Source of the DNA: Turnera subulata
Taxonomy: Eukaryota; Streptophyta; Magnoliopsida; Malpighiales; Passifloraceae
Assembly (NCBI GenBank): GCA_028386065.3
Contig: JAKUCV010004208.1
Span: forward strand, 171,969 to 235,968
DNA length: 64,000 bases
Reading direction: 5' to 3'
Position numbers and translations under genes: made by a program. Below, piece after piece: positions 60,978 to 64,000 of this stretch (its first letter is position 1; each line of letters opens with the position of its first letter). The notes below the pieces were generated by a model, which saw only the letters and a list, made by a program, of their open reading frames with translations, had not been told where the DNA came from and did not search any database.

Positions 60978-61621
60978 TAATAAAGTGATTATTCAAGGCT
61001 TCAACAAATTTCTAGTCTACGTTGTGACGTGGGATTTGAGGATGATTTTCAATAATAAACTAATCAATGTTGAGGAGAAATTTGGGACTCATGACATAGC
61101 TACGGATGCTTTCTAGGAAATTTCTGAAGAAGAATAGTGGAGGAGTCTGCAAACTATCTTTTTGTATATTTCTTGCAGGTGACTTGTATTAGTTTACGAC
61201 TTGGCATTAATCTCTCTCTCTCTCTCTCTCTCTTATAAGTCGGAATTCTAATTTTGCAATCGAATGGCTAGATTTTTTTTAAAAAAGAAATTATCGAGGC
61301 CTCTTTCATCACCGACAAAGAGGCATAAATTGGCAAGTAATTGGAAAAATGCATTGCCCAGGTGGGTCGAAAGAGCCCACGCTATATTCAATGGATTGTT
61401 GATAATAGAAGTGAACAGGGGCAGACCACAAAATATCAAAACCAGGCCAAGCCCGCCACACTGCTTTTAATTACTTTTCATTTTTCATATTATATGGGTC
61501 TTTAACCAGAATAGTGCTAATAAGTTAAAAATGATGCCTTAACTTTTATATTTTTACTAATAATTCCATGATTTCATTGCATGCCTTAATTTTTTCCAAA
61601 TCATCCTCCATCGTACCAACG
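60978..61621. other. Intergenic; (TC)11 microsatellite at 61211-61232
   Basis: No supported gene. The TC run is the only clear repeat. Short open frames have no recognisable content. Confidence 0.5.
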
Positions 61622-61639
61622 TATGACCCATTGAAATCT

Positions 61640-62278
61640 TTTTTTTATAAAGGAGCATTCTTCATTCATATAAACAGATCAAAGATCTGAGGATACAAAA
61701 TTAAAAATTTAACAGAACAAAAGCATGAGAAAATTTTAACCTAAGAATTCTCCCCAACATACTACAAAGAAACACACAACGAGATATATTTTCTTCAAAA
61801 GAGGATTTATAACAACACTCTGCTCTCGCGGGCGTCATAACCTGTATCATCCGTGCAACAACCACCAAGCCAACAAGTGAAGGCGATGCGTACCTGTAGG
61901 GTGAAATATCTCTTTGTTGGCAAATTTCTGCAGTAGACAAAGAATTGTTCTTGAGGTCGAATCTTCCTCCATGGCTTTTGGCTCCCATAGTTTTATTTGA
62001 ATCACCAAAAACGGTGAAAAACCTCCAGATGGACAAAACACACCTACAAGAAGTAGGATTAAACTCACGAAAACTGAGACTAAACTCACGAAAAGTGAGA
62101 CAAAACTCACAAAAAGTGAGACTAAACCCACAAAAAGTGGGAATAAAACAACAAAACTGAAAAACATAAAAGAAAAAGCTAATTGGTAGGGGGCATACCG
62201 CCGGAAAAGAGTCGTCGGCGGCAGCCCCAATATGTCGATCTAGGGTTTTTTTTCGTGAGAGTAAGAGAGAAAAACTCT
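61640..62278 (-). mobile_element. Short LINE-derived retroelement, 639 bp, with 18-bp target duplication
   Basis: The minus-strand sequence starts with a leader containing AAACCCTAG and GCCGCCGACG. It then has five tandem hairpin units (62043-62141), an ATG near 61972 ('MEEDSTSRTILCLLQKFANK'), a 3' part, and ends in oligo(A) (plus-strand T-run at 61639-61647). The flanks are TATGACCCATTGAAATCT (61622-61639) and TATGACCCGTTGAAATCT (62279-62296), an 18-bp duplication with one change. Oligo(A) tail and long variable duplication indicate LINE-type target-primed insertion. It lacks endonuclease and reverse transcriptase, so it is either an internally deleted LINE or a retrocopied transcript. Confidence 0.85.
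62043..62141. repeat. Five 15-bp hairpins at exact 21-bp period
   Basis: Units start at 62043, 62064, 62085, 62106 and 62127. Arm/loop/arm: CCTAC-AAGAA-GTAGG, CTCAC-GAAAA-CTGAG, CTCAC-GAAAA-GTGAG, CTCAC-AAAAA-GTGAG and CCCAC-AAAAA-GTGGG. Four of five have perfect arms, and the arms change together between units. Confidence 0.95.
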
Positions 62279-62296
62279 TATGACCCGTTGAAATCT

Positions 62297-62644
62297 AATT
62301 CAAGGAAAATGCTATTTCACTATAATATAAGAAGTGTTTGCCAATGGTCATTGGTTTTACACTTACACAAGTAGAACAAATTGATAACATCTAAAATTTG
62401 ACAGTGGCTCATTTATCTAAGATTAAGATTTTAATGGGGAGATATTAGTTCGGTAGTCGACTATAGTATAAAAAACAAAGATTTCAATGGTAAACCTTTG
62501 AGTCAACTGACATAAAAAAATGTGCAATAATCTTAATCAATCATTCTCTAATACTCAATACATTAAATTCCAGAAAAAAAAAACTTGCAAAATGGAGATT
62601 AAATATTGAAATTTTAGGTTTATGTTTTGAGTGAGCTTGTAAAT
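62297..62644. other. AT-rich spacer
   Basis: Between the LINE derivative and the hAT-like element. No gene was recognised. Confidence 0.45.
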
Positions 62645-62652
62645 GAAGCAAC

Positions 62653-63865
62653 TAGGGGTGTAAACGAGTAGAGCTACTCGCGAGCTACTCGGGATCGATT
62701 CAGTGGATACTCGAACTCGACTCGTGCTTATCGAGCTCGAGCCGAGCTCTTTGACCCTTCGAGCCGAGCTCGAGCCTGCAGTATGTTGACTCGTTAGGCT
62801 CGCGAGCCTTAACGAGCTTTTGTCTTTTTTAAAAAAAATAGGGCCCTTCATTGCTTAATTAGGCCTATTACGTTTATTGTAGGCTGGGTTCTTCAATTTT
62901 TTTTACTGGCCCAACGCTTATTGTACTAAACCGTCCAAATACAGACACTGAAGACTAAGTCACTAATACACAATAAACAAAAACACAAAATTGACGACAC
63001 CGACGCGGAAAATGTTTATTCAAGAACCAGATAATAAATAAAATCCAAACCTTCACAATTTTTCTAATCCTTTCCTTTTCTTTTCCGTTATCTTCCCCCT
63101 CTTCCAGCTCTGTTCTCCACTGACAAACAAAGAAACACACACACACAAACGAACGAAGGAAGAAGCTTCTTCTTCAGATCCCGAACTCCAATGGCAGTCG
63201 CCTTTCGCGGGAGCCGGGGCGCAGCTTCTTCTCCTACCAGATCTTCGTCTCCGCCATGTTCACCCTCCTATTGAGCCAATCCCATCTGCTGCGCCGAGCG
63301 TGACGACGAAACCAACACCGACGGCGATGCACACGAGGACCCAGGCCCTTCATCCCCAAATTGATTTTCTTCTCCACCTGGTATGATATCCTTCTTCACC
63401 CCAGGCACTATCGGCATCTAATGAATGAAGGAGAGTCCGTTGAGGGAAGGGCGGAAATGGTGGGCTTTCTTCGCGTGGTGGAGGGCTGACTTGAGATTCG
63501 AGCTCGCGAATTCCCTCTCTGCTATGCTTTTTAGACTCATCGTGGGAGTTCTACTCCCTGCAACCTATACTCCTCTTGATATGGTATGTCAAATTAATGT
63601 CTTTTGGGATTTGGAATTGAGTTGCTGTGAACCGGTGGAGGCTTAGTGTGGGTTTGGGAGGAATGATTGGCTCATGGGTAAGCATGGGTATCGAGCTTAA
63701 TCGAGCCTAATCGAGCCGAGCTCGAACCTGATTTTTCTTAACGAGTTCGAGCTTGAGCTTGCATCTCACAACTCGATCGAGCTCGAGCTCGAGCTTGTGA
63801 TTTCCTTAACGAGCTCGAGTTGAGCAAGGCACTACTCGGCTCGACTCGGCTCGTTTACACCCCTA
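62653..63865. mobile_element. Non-autonomous hAT-like element, 1213 bp
   Basis: The terminal inverted repeats TAGGGGTGTAAACGAG and CTCGTTTACACCCCTA are perfect over 16 bp. A perfect 8-bp target duplication GAAGCAAC flanks it at 62645-62652 and 63866-63873, which points to the hAT superfamily. Both ends (62660-62820 and 63690-63850) are full of CTCGAGC/GAGCCGAGCTC sub-terminal repeats, typical transposase-binding type. No transposase gene is present. The middle (63000-63650) has gene-like composition. Confidence 0.9.
63000..63660 (+). other. Gene-like interior of the hAT-like element
   Basis: The interior goes from a C/T-rich, leader-like stretch (63060-63180) to an ATG at 63191 ('MAVAFRGSRGAASSPTRSSS', ending at a stop near 63273) and then a 73-codon frame at 63425-63646. 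The GC-rich, UTR-plus-start arrangement looks like a captured 5' end of a host gene. I do not recognise the protein. Confidence 0.35.
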
Positions 63866-63873
63866 GAAGCAAC

Positions 63874-64000
63874 TACTTTTCAGGCATGGAATCGGCTTAT
63901 CCAATTCAAGTAAAATTGACCAAATACCAGTATTTTTTCCAAAACTTACCGGTTTAATTACATAAATTGCTTAATGAAGAAAAAATAACAGACCCTCCAA
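63874..64000. other. Window end, no feature
   Basis: Short AT-rich end sequence with nothing recognised. Confidence 0.5.

Noticed and set aside
61847..62230. 127-codon hydrophobic frame rich in Phe/Val/Leu
   Set aside because: The hydrophobic part is the translation of the 21-bp hairpin repeats; only the later ATG near 61972 looks like a possible LINE ORF1 start.

Overview
This window is nuclear DNA from a flowering plant, most likely a eudicot. It is AT-rich, has spliced genes with plant-type introns, and is packed with plant retroelements. I could not fix the species. Only three host genes are well supported: (1) a nine-exon minus-strand COQ3 gene (mitochondrial ubiquinone O-methyltransferase, CDS 7405-11825); (2) a plus-strand gene for a CUE-like/DUF1771/SMR-type protein (41575-47219); (3) a plus-strand seven-exon G-type lectin S-receptor-like kinase (48837-52407, 817 codons, intact). 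No functional link between the three is visible. They are ordinary single genes sitting in gaps between mobile elements.

Layout. 1-352: end of a large LTR, inserted in a minus-strand LINE that fills 353-4165. 4560-6480: remnant of a plus-strand LINE ORF1. 7160-12080: COQ3, with a SINE-like insert in one intron. 12888-13285: a 72-bp repeat and a second SINE. 14682-18114: a 3.4-kb LTR-like element with a 5-bp target duplication. 18623-19254: a non-autonomous hAT. 19930-21080: the 3' end of another LINE. 21800-34580: one LINE, split first by a complete Ty1/copia element (21973-29858) and then by a solo LTR of a related family (30225-31776). 34884-41079 (element A) and 54023-60972 (element B): two chimeric copia elements of one family flanking the SMR and receptor-kinase genes. 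47632-48019: a TRIM. 61640-62278: a short LINE derivative with an 18-bp target duplication. 62653-63865: a second hAT-like element.

The strongest unexplained signals are short inverted-repeat arrays inside retroelements. (i) The leader of the 21973-29858 copia element holds 18 perfect copies of the palindrome AACATCGATGTT, arranged as nine pairs 19-21 bp apart, so each pair can fold as a 12-bp stem. (ii) Elements A and B carry dozens of micro-hairpins with arms of 4-6 bp around a five-base loop ending in GAA. They also carry a series of TGGGC...GCCCA inverted pairs and a captured antisense LINE endonuclease fragment. (iii) The 61640-62278 element has five hairpins at an exact 21-bp period whose stems covary.

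All calls come from reading the sequence. Family names rest on motifs I recognise, and no database search was run.
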